Below are positions 34,965-46,700 of a stretch of 64,000 bases of DNA, one piece after another. The position numbers and the translations under genes were made by a program. This DNA comes from Heterobasidion occidentale. Taxonomy: Eukaryota; Basidiomycota; Agaricomycetes; Russulales; Bondarzewiaceae. Within the stretch, counting starts at the first letter, position 1, and every line of letters starts with the position of its first letter. The stretch covers positions 1,302,001 to 1,366,000 of the forward strand of contig JBCAQO010000001.1 of the NCBI GenBank assembly GCA_039111635.1. The letters run 5' to 3'. The notes under the pieces are model-generated. The model saw nothing but the letters and a program-made list of their open reading frames with translations, was not told the origin of the DNA and made no database searches.

Positions 34965-37157
34965 TAGAAAGCAAAGTGTGCACCTTGCTTGCGATTCCCA
35001 GTTGCATATATCAATGTTTGGGCGACGAAGAGACCGACGGTGACACCAACAGCCACCCGAACCATCCGAATGCCAAGTGTCAGACTACTGGAATATTGTT
35101 GGTCGGCATTGGAAGCTTGTGTCAGGCCACCTGCTTGTGATAACGCGGACTGAATTTTCGTGAGATATATTGTAGCTTGTTGGAGTTATACGGGACTTAC
35201 AGGCACGAGAAACATGACTCCTGTCACCATGGAGGTGAAAGCTGTGCCACCAAAAACCCGAGAATAGACATTTCCGAGCAAACTGATCACGAAGGCGCCG
35301 ACAGCTGAACCGACGTCACTGGCGTTTGAGATGAACCGCGCTGCCAATTTGTTTGCTGCGTATGTGATGCAGGAAAAGAGGACCATAACGGGGAATGACC
35401 AGCTGCGAACAGACTGCAGGTTTGAGAGAGACGAGCATGTTGAATATATCGGCACCAAAAAAAACACCATCCACCATGGGAATGATTGGTGATACCACGG
35501 CAAGGATGGATCATCATGGAAGCAAGCTTCATGTCGTACGATCAGCCTTTTTGGCGACCAAGATAGGCAAATCAAGACGCTGACCTTTAGTGGCACGATG
35601 GGTTTTTGTCGCTGCATCCACAAAAGCAAACGTGCCAGAAAGCTGGACCGAGGTGTCGTTACCGGTATTGAAGAACGTTCCGTGAATGTAATCGCCAGCG
35701 CTGGCCAAAGCACCAGCGCCACGGAAAGCCTTCGGATTGAACGTCGTGTAAAAATCTTCACTGATACTCAAAGTAAAACTCTATCGTATAATGGTAGTAA
35801 GAACAACGGAACAGAAGGAAAACCTGCATTTGGTGCCTACCAAAAGGAGTGTGTAGATGATCGCATATATCAGGCGTACTGAACCGCAAAAATAGTTCCC
35901 TGATGTCAGCTCGAGGGAACTAACAACTGTAAGTTGCGTCAGGACCTCATCTGCATGGATCAAAAAGCGATAGGCACTCACGAACACTGAAGCCGGGCAA
36001 TAAAAGGACTACGCCAGCCGAGGATATGGCACTGTAGCAAAACATATGCCCTGGGATGCCAGCCAGAACTTTGGCGACGAACGAAATGAAAAAGGAGATA
36101 GATATTCTGGGGAAAAAATCAGCAAGCACGCTTTGGGCTGAGAGAGGTCCGTGCACGCACTCATAGACATGCGCATACAGAGCGCTCTTGACAGCGGTTC
36201 GCAAACCCAGAAATTGCAGAATGGCAGCACAGGTACCGCTGATCCACATATCCACGAAACTGCCACCGAACGCCAAAGGGCAGATCACAGAGGCACACAT
36301 AAACGCCAACATGCAGCGGAAAAAAACCGGATACAAGGGTTTCGTGTGTAACAAGTTGTCGATCGCCTTCGTCCCGGTTTTGACTCTGACCTGATTGTGG
36401 AGAACGTCCTTGTAGATGTCATGAACGCGATGCAAGTAAGTGAGCGCAAGACGTCCGCTGGACCTGACCGTGTGCAGTCGCGTCGTCTTGGTCTCCCGAT
36501 TGTGGAACACGACGATAATGACACCCGGCAGGTAGACGAACTCAGCGTCCACCTCCAAAATGACAGAGGCAGCGAGAAGCTGTGACTCTATTCGGTAGGA
36601 AGGCGAGCCGAAAGTGAGCAAGGCCTGCGTCAACTTCAGGATGAAGTCTCGCCGATCGACACGGTCTGGGCTAGCAGTCAGCATTGAACGGACAGCAATT
36701 CGTTTAAACCAGTTTCACCTTCAAATTGTTGCACGGCCGCCGTGCGATTAAGATCCTCCTTGAATGGGTCAACTTCAGCCAGTGCAGCTAGGAATGAGGC
36801 CTCGTCCAGGCTCGAAGAGCGTGCAGGCTTCTCGAAGTCATCGGCTTTGCCTGCGGGAGGCGAATGTCGCCCAGTTCGGTCCGCATCTCCCAAGCCATCA
36901 AGGGTGGACTTAGACCCGGACTCCGGGAGGTCTCTGAGTTTTCTGTCAGGGTGTGATAACTCTCTGGGAGTGTTCGATGCAAGAGTCTCGTCACTGGTTT
37001 TGGGAGATGGTGGGTTGGCATAGGGCGATGAAAAGTAGTCTTGGGGTGGATTTTCACCGGGCTCGTGCCATGCGCTGCCTGTGAGAGGCTCGGGAGGTGA
37101 GACGGATGGTGACTGGGAAATGCGGGAAAGGGACGGGGATGTAGAACGCTTCGGCAT
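34965..37157 (-). CDS. ThrE/DUF1212-family membrane protein (Prm10-like)
   Basis: Polytopic membrane protein; bacterial ThrE relatives export Thr/Ser, while fungal members (yeast Prm10) have no firm function. The chosen start at 37157 gives MPKRSTSPSLSRIS, and a disordered cytosolic N-terminus of about 150 aa follows. After a 54-nt intron comes RVDRRDFILKLTQALLTFG, the DUF1212 opening, then FVYLPGVIIVVF and membrane segments (VFFRCMLAFMCASVI, VCPLAFGGSFVDMW, CYSAISSAGVVLLLPGFSV). The second half (ThrE_2-like) has FPWWMVFFLVPIYSTCSS, LFSCITYAANKLAARFI and GSAVGAFVISLLGNVYSRV. It ends GAHFAF. A 58-nt intron (GTCAGC...ATGAAG) near 35524-35585 restores the frame between the halves. A signal or transport role is inferred only. 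Confidence 0.85.
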
Positions 37158-37510
37158 CGAAGGACTTGTGATGAAGATAGAAGGTCTGTTTTTAGTTCTG
37201 GCCAGCCAGCAAAGGGCGTCGATATTAATAGCTAAGGTCTTGATGCAGACTATTGTAATCTGGCCGTCTGGCCGTACAGTGATCAATCGAGAACTAACAT
37301 GCAAATGTAGACCTTTTAGTCACTTGAACCCCTCAAAATAGACAACGACGTACCGTGAAGAATGGAAACTACCTCGATCAGCCTTTTCCCTAAAAATCGG
37401 ATGGGTTTACAATGGATAAATCCACATGCATATCGCTAAGCAATTCCTATAAGATACAGCATAGAGTGTACAACAAACAGCTAGAGACACAGCAGGACAT
37501 CGTGACATAA
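37158..37510. other. Intergenic between ThrE-like and Zn2Cys6 genes
   Basis: About 350 nt separating two minus-strand genes. It is expected to hold the ThrE-like promoter; I see no further feature. Confidence 0.5.
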
Positions 37511-40500
37511 CTACCAAATTTGAGGCGCAGGAGGGAGATAATCATTAGGCAACAAAAATGCGTCAATACCATTCTGTGAGAAAGAATTGCCGCCCAGGCT
37601 TTGATCAGACAACCAGACAGGCAATTGCTCGTTCGAGGTCGCTTCGAAGCCACGCCAAATATAGTCGGCATTTGCCACGTATTGATTCGAGGGCATGTAA
37701 TTCGTCGTTTGGGCCGCATGGCTCACGGCGTCCTTTCCGCCATTGGGGTCGTAGGTAGGAGAGATGGGAGGTTGATTGACGACCTGGTTCACCGCCATGC
37801 CAGATGGACGGTCGACGGGAATTTGACCATGGTAGGTCTCTCGGCTGACTTTCGGCGACCGTGAAGATCCCTGCTTGCGCTTCTTGGACCTTTTCAGCAT
37901 TAGTTGTAGCGTCAGCGCATAGCGCTTTCCAGGAACTGCGTGCGTATGTTTAGATTGGGAAAGCGTGATAAGATGTCTCATTCTGAGGGCTCACTTTCTG
38001 ACATAAGTGAGGCCAACATCTCAACTTGAGATCTGATCTCTTGCATGTCGCAGTCATGAGGGCTGAGAAACAACGTCAGACTCGTGATGATGCATTGGGG
38101 AGTCACCAAAACTCACAAAAGTCGAGCCAAACGAAGTAAAAAGGAGGCAGCGAACGTAGCGGTCGCATGGGTATAGTGGACGGCATATTTCATGCCTTCC
38201 CGGTAGGCGGGTGAGTTCACGGTGATATCCAAGCCTTGCCGTGCAATGAGAATCGATCGAATGGCCAGATCCCGCTGGGACTGTGGCATCTTCTGAACAT
38301 CTTCTGGGCCATTGAGACCGCGTAAAGCGGATGCGTTATGGTACAGCTCAGCGTGAAGATGTTGTATTTGCAAGCTTTGCCTGTAAAATGCTAAGGCGGG
38401 ACATGAATTATAGGCCTCATGCGATGAAAAAATGACATACCCGCATCCTCGTACTTCTGGGAGAAGGCCTGATCCCACGTTTGATACCAGTGGACGAACT
38501 CGGCATCGGCACTGCGGAGAACTTCGAAAGTGCGCTCGTCCACCGAACCATAGGCAAATGGTGCCAGCTGATTGTGGACTCGTTCTCGGATGGCCATCAG
38601 CTCTACCGTGGAAACGAGCCGCATGTCATCTTCAATTGCCAAGGGATGCCGAAGGAGCATACGACATTGCCATATGCTCTCATCGTCCTTCAAGATAGCA
38701 GGACGACCGGTCCCATACGACATTCTAGGAATCTGTTAACATAAGAGCGGCATGACAGCGTAGTGGGCTCACTGATGCTCGAATAGATAAAGGCAGAACC
38801 ACGTCCTAGCAGCAACAACTAGATCTCTATCTTCAGAGCCATCGGTGGCCTTATTGGAATTCATTCGCCTGAGAAGCCTGGGCCACGCTTTATGCATAGC
38901 TGATTATAGGCAGGGGTTTAGATCGGAATGCATTCCGTTGCAATATAAATACTTACAAAGTTCGAAAGCCATGCGGACGGCGTGTCCTCCAGTCAACCAA
39001 CCGTTGTCAGACCAGCCGGAGACGAGAACTAATGTGAAGGTAAGCCCTCTCATCGACAAAATATCATCAAAACAGGATACATACTCATAGCTTGAATAGC
39101 CTCGTGGCGCATAACCGGGGCAAACAAAGTGGCACATGATATCGCTTGGACTTCTTGAAGGCATTTATTATACACGTCACTAGGCTTCCCTAGGATGAAA
39201 AGATGCATCAGCATTAGGCGCGCATGTCCTGTTTTCAACCTACCTCCTCCGTCGCGCACATGGGCGGCTACCATGCATATGCTATCAACGGCAAATGGAG
39301 AGCGCTCGTGCAGGGAGTCATAGGTATCGGTGGCCAAATCAAATATGGGTAAGAAGGTCGAACATCCATGGTAGAAACTGCGCAACACGTCAGCCAGTGA
39401 CAAGCTGTGCGCCACATCCATACCGACATTTTGAAGAGTTCGCGCGCCTCCGCTTCTGAAATGATTCCCTTTGAGACCACTGCGAAACACTTCGTCAGCG
39501 GCTAAAAATAGAGATGCAAAAAGCCACTACCGTCTGGGAAGGTCAGGGCACGGGGTGATTTGTGATGCGTCTTCCTCCGCTTCGTGGGTCTTGGGTGTTT
39601 GGGATCGGGGGATGGCGTCCTTTGCCGACTCTGCGGTTCGCTGCTCTCTCCGCTTTCCTTGAAAATGCATGTATCATGAGTGGGACGGCTTTCTCACCTA
39701 GACTGATAGCCCACCTTAGCAGCCCGTTGAATTGCGACGTCCGCTAGGCCGCGTAATACCTCCCACGGTGCTACCAAACCTGATGCTGGAAGCTCTCCAT
39801 CGTCGTCTTCTACCTCAGAAGAATCGGCACTCGTGACATTGGATATCGGCATAGCGCGCTTTGAACCAGCGGTACTTCCAGGAACGTTCAGGTGTTTAGA
39901 CGCGCGAGTGTGCTGTGCATTGTCTCCATACTGATGTCGCATAGATGAAACATTGGAATGTTGCGGGTGTTGTGGTGGACCCATTTGCTGCTCCATACTA
40001 GAGATGGGCGGCAGCATGGGTGGATGGAAATTTGGGGGTATGTTGTAAGTTTGCCCCATAGATTGGTACTGCCCGGTTTGGTGTGTGATTTGGGAGTTGT
40101 GCATATCTGTAGAAGGTCTCGTTGCCGTTGGTGGAGGACTTTGATACGCCTGTTGCCCAACATTCTGATTCGATATGGGTCGGGAGGATGACGCCATGGG
40201 GTTAGCGCCGGGACCACCATGCTGTGAAGGAGGAATCATGGAGTGTGAAGTCTCCACTATAAGAGGTGCGCGTACAGTAGACGGCGTCGACAGCGCCGGT
40301 GATTCCGCCTGCATGGTTGGAGATGTCTGCATCCCGAAGACTGACGGAGATCGCGCCATGTTCGAAGATCCGGCGCGCAAATGACCGACGATCTCACTCA
40401 ACGTGTTCTGGATCGAGGTTTGAGATTGTCGTATATCAGCAACGTGTGCCTCAAGACTCCGAATACGTCTAAAAGGAAAGGAGTGAGAGTTAGGACATGA

Positions 40501-40932
40501 CACGAAAAAAATCTGATGCGACGTACTCTAGCCCCGCCTCGCCAGTCAACGATGCTTCCCTTGAAGGTTTTTCGAAGAGGCATTCGAGGCCGGCATGCCT
40601 ACAACGTCGACACGGTGGATTCTCGGCACCTTCACATCTCATCTTCTGTTTCCTGCAAGCGTTCTACAGAGTCCGTGGAGCGATGAGTCAACCGAGTACG
40701 AATATAAAGACAATTGATGAAGCTCACACATGCGCCTGGAAGAACGGGAGAGAGAGAATGAGGCCCGCTTTTGACCCTAGAAAGGAAGGGACGTACGGGG
40801 AACCCGATTCAAGGTCTTGGTGGCAGGCTTGAGATCTGGTTTGCTTCCGGGACCACCTTTCGGATCCCGATCCACATCCTCCTGCTTCTTTACGATGTGA
40901 GGGGGGCCAGCACTGCCGTTGGGTATGTCCAT
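37511..40932 (-). CDS. Zn2Cys6 binuclear-cluster transcription factor with fungal-specific domain
   Basis: Nuclear regulator; target genes are unknown. The ATG at 40932 gives MDIPNGSAGPPHIVKKQEDV. The zinc cluster is spread over three exons: exon 1 ends LNRVP; an 8-nt microexon (40728-40735) supplies the first Cys; exon 3 begins ACRKQKMRCEGAENPPCRRC and continues LECLF. All six Cys are present. A short coiled coil follows (RIRSLEAHVADIRQSQTSIQ), then a Gln/Pro/Met-rich linker, then the helical fungal_trans-type middle region with SVWMWRTACHWLTC-like and HARLMLMHLFILGK segments in their respective exons. The C-terminus (LLPNDYLPPAPQIW) is preceded by a basic patch (LKRSKKRKQG). Typical of this large fungal family; no specific orthologue recognised. 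Confidence 0.87.
40728..40735 (-). other. 8-nt microexon in the zinc-cluster gene
   Basis: The minus strand reads ...TTCTTCCAG, then GCGCATGT, then GTGAGC.... Joining CCC-C (end of exon 1), GCGCATGT and AACGCTTGC gives P-R-A-C-N-A-C, the start of the Zn2Cys6 motif. Flanking introns are 61 nt (40736-40796) and 64 nt (40664-40727). Confidence 0.8.
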
Positions 40933-41306
40933 GGTGAGGAGAGGATGATGGATATGTGTAGAGCGCAAGCTGGACCGAAGAGTGTGGAAAAACCCCCTTG
41001 GCCGGCCAGCGTGGAGGAGAAGGAAAGGGCAAGAGAGTCAGACAAGATTATTCCGTTAACAGATCAATCTTTCGAAGATAAACACTCCCTTACAGCGTAC
41101 AAACAGTCACATCCAGTCACGCCCAGTCACCCATGGCCGCAATCAATTACCCCGCACTGCTCTCGTCCGTTCCGGGGTCTCACGCACTACAATTAGCGGT
41201 AACAATTATACAAGGGTAGAGTACATGTGGGTATGATAAAAATTGTCCAAAGGGGAGAAGGTTGCGTTAGCTGAACCCAGGAAACATGAAAAAATGCGCG
41301 ACGTCG
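40933..41306. other. Intergenic between the homeodomain and Zn2Cys6 genes
   Basis: About 370 nt, including the probable promoter of the Zn2Cys6 gene and the 3' flank of the homeodomain gene. Nothing else is recognisable. Confidence 0.5.
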
Positions 41307-41907
41307 TCAAGCTCCGGACGGGCCTGCTGCCACCTCCGACACCCTCTTCACGAAGTGGAGTAGCGACAGTGCGCCCTCAATCACAGACGAATCGGTGTCT
41401 CGCACACGCTCGATCAATGCAGCAGGAGACGACTCCCTCGACCCAGACGCGGCAGAGCCAGAGGGGGCAGTGTCCGAAGCCACATTCGATCCCGATGTCC
41501 CGTAGTTGCTTAATCAGGGCTTTGTTCGTCCCTGGGAGGTCGTTACTCCTCTTCAACCTGGCCAATTTCTGACGCGCGTTGCTGAACCAATTATGCACCC
41601 TCTCTGGCCGTCTGTTGGGAAGGTCAGCCTAGAGCATGAGAATGGCGCAGACATATACGCACTCATCGACCCGGTGGGCATATGCCCGAATCTGCTCCTG
41701 GGTAGGAAGCGGGTCTTTGATGAACCCCAGCGTATAAACGTAGAGCTGGTAAGGAGTGGCACGTCGGCCTTGATCAGCACGCCTCGCAGCAGACGTCTTG
41801 CGCTGTTTGTGCCTTGGCGAAGGGCCAGCGTTCCTGACTGAAGTCCTGCGACGAGGCTTATGGCTTTTGGCAGCCTGACGCTGCTTCATCGTGCTCTGTA
41901 CTGCCAT
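41307..41907 (-). CDS. Short homeodomain protein
   Basis: Probable nuclear DNA-binding protein of about 170 aa. The ATG at 41907 gives MAVQSTMKQRQAAKSHKPRR, a strongly basic N-terminus. The homeodomain covers YQLYVYTLGFIKDPLPTQEQ, IRAYAHRADL (after a 45-nt intron) and RPERVHNWFSNARQKLA; the recognition helix has the invariant W-F-x-N-x-R. A second, 49-nt intron starting GTTGAA opens a frame with GSNVASDTAPSGSAASGS and ALSLLHFVKRVSEVAAGPSG, ending at 41307. Without that intron the protein would end at 41377 in a Cys-rich tail that looks non-coding. Not an obvious HD1/HD2 mating-type gene: no paired divergent homeodomain gene is near, and the protein is far shorter. Confidence 0.75.
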
Positions 41908-41987
41908 ATTTCTAACGAAAGAAATAGTAAAGGAAAACAAGACAGGGTGGATGGTCGATAGTCAGAGATGGGAGGAGGCGGGAGAGG

Positions 41988-41996
41988 CTTTAAATA
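41988..41996 (-). promoter_or_regulatory. TATA-like box of the homeodomain gene
   Basis: Minus-strand TATTTAAAG lies about 81 nt upstream of the ATG at 41907. The call rests on motif and spacing only. Confidence 0.4.
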
Positions 41997-42497
41997 CAAG
42001 AGAGGGCTCTCACAGCCATGGAAAAGCCTTGTCAAGAAATCAAAGCTTCACAGAGGTGTAAACAAGCTGCAGCCTTGTGGATTAATTTCCGGCGCGCCAC
42101 GGTGGTCCAGAGGTGGCGGACTGTAGCTTATCGTCACGGGGGTACGCCATGCGAGCCTATCAATGACACAAGTGGAAAGAAAACTTGGATAGTTATCTGG
42201 CCGAGCTACATTTCGTGAACTGTGAACATCTGTCGGGACAGACTCAACCCCTCTGGAGGCGGCGACGCTCAATGCACGGTAAACGAGAGAGGCTAACCTT
42301 CCGTGAGGTTGATATGTATGGACCTGTGAGTAGAGATGAGGTCAGCATCTTGTGAGTCGACGATCGCGGTGGTCGCAACACTCGAAGTCAATGAGCTCAA
42401 AACCCCGACTTGGTTCGGGGGCTACGTCGCCGTTGCTCATGCCGTCGGGACCAAAAGGGGAAGGCACCGTTTGTCATCTCCGGTAGCTATCCGCGTC

Positions 42498-42505
42498 TAT
42501 AAGTA
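42498..42505 (+). promoter_or_regulatory. TATA-like box of the REEP gene
   Basis: TATAAGTA lies about 157 nt upstream of the ATG at 42662, followed by a pyrimidine-rich stretch (CTATTCTCATCTCCTCCCC) typical of fungal transcription starts. Confidence 0.4.
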
Positions 42506-42661
42506 TCCCGGCCGACATCATCCTGCTCGACAACGCACACGACTATTCTCATCTCCTCCCCATTCATCGACAAAGACTCCTGCGCTCCAAATACAGCGTA
42601 CGTTCATGCTCCCATCACTCAGCGTGACGATGCCTCATTGCCCAGCTGTCGTCTAGTCACC

Positions 42662-43474
42662 ATGTTGATGTCCTTGCTCTCGCGGCTCCTCACGTAGGCG
42701 TATCTCGTTATCTGTGTCTGTCCCAACATAACAATCCCTACAGCGGGTGGTTTGCCTTTTTGCTGCCCTCATACTCCACGTTCAAGGCCCTCAAGCACCG
42801 CCCGATCTCTGAGCCCGAGTTGGAACGCTGGACTACCTACTGGGCCGTGGTGGGTGCCTTCGTGGCATTCGAGTATGGCGCGGAGTGGCTCTTAAGCTGG
42901 TATGTCTCGCCGTGTTTCGTCGGCACACGTCGCTGACACGTATCAGGTTCCCATTCTACTGGGAGATCAAAACCGTCTTCCTGCTGTACCTTTCCCTCCC
43001 GCAGCTGCAGGTCCGCAGTCCACCCCTATCCACCCTCCTTTACTACTGACCACTAGACATCTGTAGGGCTCCAGTTTCATCTTCAAAACCTACCTCGAGC
43101 CGTTCTACGGCAGCCACGAGGCGGATATTGATGCCGGCATCGCCTCAGCCCAGACCGAGACCCTCGCCTTCGCGCAGACGCGTCTTACGAGCCTCTGGGA
43201 GATTGTCTGGAGCATTATTAGCAAGACCCCCGTTTCTGCCAAGGGCACCGGTCCTCAGGAAAACGGTCACCCCGCGGGACAGCAGAACCCCTTGCAGGCC
43301 GTTCAGGGGCTCTGGAATGTCTTCGGTCCCGCTGTCTTGGGTTCGGTGAAGCCGGCAAACGGCCAACCCGCCACTCCCGCTGCATCATTGACCTCTGTCG
43401 AGCCGTCTATCAATGGTTACAACGTCGATTCGCGCGCGCCACACACTCCCGAACCCGAACCCCAGGCACTCTGA
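42662..43474 (+). CDS. REEP/Yop1-like TB2/DP1/HVA22-family ER-shaping protein
   Basis: Membrane protein that bends tubular ER or links ER to microtubules. Four exons. After MLMSLLSRLL and an intron comes the family core: GWFAFLLPSYSTFKALK, then TYWAVVGAFVAFEYGAEWLL, FPFYWEIKTVFLLYLSLPQL and GSSFIFKTYLEPFYG. These are the paired hydrophobic hairpins and the conserved Lys/Trp positions of TB2/DP1/HVA22. The C-terminal 120 residues are a flexible Pro/Ala/Gly-rich tail with an amphipathic-looking stretch (FAQTRLTSLWEIVWSIIS), more like REEP1-4 than compact Yop1. It stops at 43472-43474 and is convergent with SEC3. Confidence 0.9.
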
Positions 43475-43716
43475 AAGGCTTGTGCTTGGTTTGCTCAATG
43501 CGTAAGGGAGGGGTTGACAGGGTAGAAATGTTGAGGCGTTGATTTTCTATCATTTAAAAGAAACACTTTCTTCGTTCCTCGTTGCTCTCGAACTCTTGTT
43601 TATTGTCTCATGCTCAGTTCTCTTTGATGCATAGCTCGCAGACGACCGTTAGAAGTAAAAGAAATCTCAGTGCTGTACATCATACACGACACGGCTGTCC
43701 GAATGCATCGTCTGGT

Positions 43717-46700
43717 TCACGATCCCACGCGATTCCGTTTGAACGCCACCTCGACGTCCGCCGCAGAATACTCCAGCGTGACCCCGCTGTTCGCGTAGCA
43801 CTGAGATATCCGCTTCACGAAGAGCTCCGTGATCCTCAACAGCTCCTCTTCGCAGGCCTTCCACACGCCCACCATCACCGTCCCCGGCGCGATACCACCG
43901 CCTTCGTCCGTCGTGGCCTTTTCAGACGCCTCGGTGAAATGTTTCTCCACGCGTTTGAAGAGCGCGTCGACGTTTTTGCGAACGTCTTTGGAGTTGTATT
44001 CCTTGACGATCTTCTTCAGCGCGGAGCGGTTGTAGCTGCTGTTGTTCGCAACCTCTGACGGCGCTGTGGTCTTGAGAAGGCGCTCTACCCCTTCGAAATA
44101 GTCCTGCAGTATATCTGAGCAAATGAAATCGCACGTATATGCGCGACGGTCGACGTACGATGATCTTGGCGAAAGGTCGCCGGAGGACGATCTTGACATA
44201 AGCGTTCAGGTTCTCGTCGTACAGCGCCTCGGCGCGCTTAGAAAACGCCACAACGGAGCCGATCTCCTGCTGCCGAATCTCAGCCACAAAGTGGTGCATG
44301 TTCTCTGCCCCGGCGACTTGAGAACGAGAGCTTGGACCGGGGAAAACGAAATGAAAGGGGGCCTACCAATCAGGATGACGTGATAGTTCAGCTGCCCCTT
44401 ATCTTCGCCCTCGCCGTCCATCTTGGCCATCTGCTTGAGCGAATCGAACATCGTCTGCACGATCTTCTCGTACGCGACGTCGACATTCTGCCGGATCTCG
44501 AGCGTGTCGGCGTTGATCAGCTGGCTCTCGACGCGGCTGACGTAGACGGGGAAATACTTGATGAAGTGGACGACGCCGTTTCGCTTCTTGCTCGTCAGCT
44601 TTGTTTGCTCCACCGCTTTGATTTGCGTGTTCTAGCCACGGTGTCTTATCCTTCAGCCACGGTCACCAACAGGAGGAAGTAAACTAGCACGCACGATATG
44701 GCGATCAAACAAGGCCTTTAGCCGCGTGCGCTGCTTCTCCAAAAAAGTTAGCACGAAAGCATTGCCCCTCTCTTCCGCATCGGCCTGGAATCGCTCAAGA
44801 TAGGCCAGAATGCCGATGATCTGTCTGATGCGCGGGAAAGAAAATAAGCTGAATAGCTGAACAAGCCTCCGCCGCACTCACAAACTATCCTTCGCAAGGG
44901 CGGCATCTATCCAAGTTTTGAGCTCCATTGGCAAGAAGCCGAATATGAAATCTAGTGCTCCGCGAACGAGCTTCGCGGTCTGTTGACTCAGACCAGACGA
45001 TCGCGCCGCCTGCCTTCGGAAATAGTTCTCCAGGCCCATGTAGTCAGCAAATGTGAGAGCGGCATCATTAATTTGAAGGAAATCGGCGATGAAGTCCTGC
45101 TCGCGGTAGACCTGCGGTGCGACCTGTTCAAGAATGTGACCAAACGCCTACGGAGAACAAAAAAATCAACAATGCCCTAGCACGGTAAACGAGGGCGCCC
45201 TTACTTCTGATGCCGGGATTTCTCCTTCGGTGTGTTTCTCCCTGTCTTTTCGACCTTCAAGCGGAGATCGTACAATTGTCCCAGCACGACGGAGGCCGCC
45301 AGCAGCACGTGAAGCATTGGTGGCAGGTGACACTGCAAAAGCTGATCAAGGACAACTGTGAGAGGATTTACTCCAGATCAAGATGCCGCCATACTTTGTT
45401 CATTATCATCCTCGACAACCTTCTTCACCTGCCCACTATAATGTGACAGCAGGGCATTAGTTTGCTGATTATGCAGATCGCTAGCAGCTGAAAAGTACGC
45501 CTACAGACACGCGTTGCGTCATAAGTGGAAAGTGAGGCGAGGCGACAACGAGACTCACGGCACATAATTTGCCGTAGACGCTCTCGTCCATTTCCTTCAG
45601 ATAGAGGATCAGACCACTGTAGCGACCAAGATAGGTCTCTATTTCGTGGTGATTCTTCAAGGACGGTCGACCACGTCCATTCGGTTTGTTCATCCCACCC
45701 GTATCGCCCAAAAGCATTTTGGACTTCGGAGAGCAAAGCTGTCAGCCCACATGGTGGCGACCCAGATAAATATGTAATTACCTGCGCGGTAAACATGATA
45801 GACAGAAAATCATATATTCGCTTGCAAAACTGGGAATTGTGTGTTCGATACTCGTCCAATCGTTCCATCGTGGCAGCCATATCTAGAAATTATGAATGAA
45901 AACGCATCGATGAAACAAGCATGGTTTATACTCACCACGGTCCCGGCCGGCCTGCAAGGCCTTGTAAAGCTCTGTCGAAGCTTCTTCGAGCCTTTGGATG
46001 CTCTGCGATTTCTCCAACGACTCTTGGGTAAGCGTGAGGAGGGCATCTCGGTCGACGTGGACCGTTTGCTGATCGAACCATTCGTTGAGATGGGAACGCC
46101 ATGAGAAAAGAGACATCACTCCATACCAGAAGCTGCTCTAGCTCGCCGAGCAATGCACGCTGATTCTGAGTCTGTACCTGCAAACCCCTGTTCTGTGACT
46201 GGATGAAGGAGATGTCATCGTTGACAGCCTTCGATGAAACGAGTCAGCAGGTTTCATGGGAGCCCGATGGAGGAGAGCATACGTTGAGGTGAATCTTGTA
46301 TGATGACACAAAACTGTCCATGTTGTCAAGCTCAGCAATTGCTTCATCGAGGTATTTGAGCACCAGACCGACTCGGTCATCTGACTCGATGAAGGAATGT
46401 ATGTTGGCCTGAATGGAAAGGTCATTGACAAGTCGGATGAACGACAGTGAGGGAAAGTACCTTTTCCAGGGCCATGAGCTCGTCTAGCAGTCGAGCCTCG
46501 ATCTGTGCGACCGCTCCTCGCGTCCTCTTCTGCCCAAGGACGTCGTCGCTCGCCCACTCGTATCCCTCGAGCATTTCCTCCACACTAGCCATAGTAGCCT
46601 GCGTGCTCTCCTCTTCACCTTCTGCGTTGATCTCAGCGTCGTCCGATATCAGCCGATCAAGGGCTCCTTGGTTAGCGGGGTCAAAGAACGAAACTCGAGC

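Larger units (their letters stand above)
41908..42661. other. Divergent intergenic region, 754 nt
   Basis: Upstream region shared by the homeodomain gene (left) and the REEP gene (right). TATA-like motifs face each way near 41988 and 42498. A 106-codon plus-strand open frame at 42336-42656 has no family features and overlaps the probable REEP promoter, so I do not call it. Confidence 0.5.

Noticed and set aside
42336..42656. 106-codon plus-strand open frame before the REEP gene
   Set aside because: Overlaps a TATA-like motif and the probable leader of the REEP gene; no conserved content.
37511..43474. Mating-type or secondary-metabolite locus around the homeodomain and Zn2Cys6 genes
   Set aside because: No paired HD1/HD2 genes, pheromone or receptor genes, and no PKS, NRPS, terpene cyclase or P450 genes are near.
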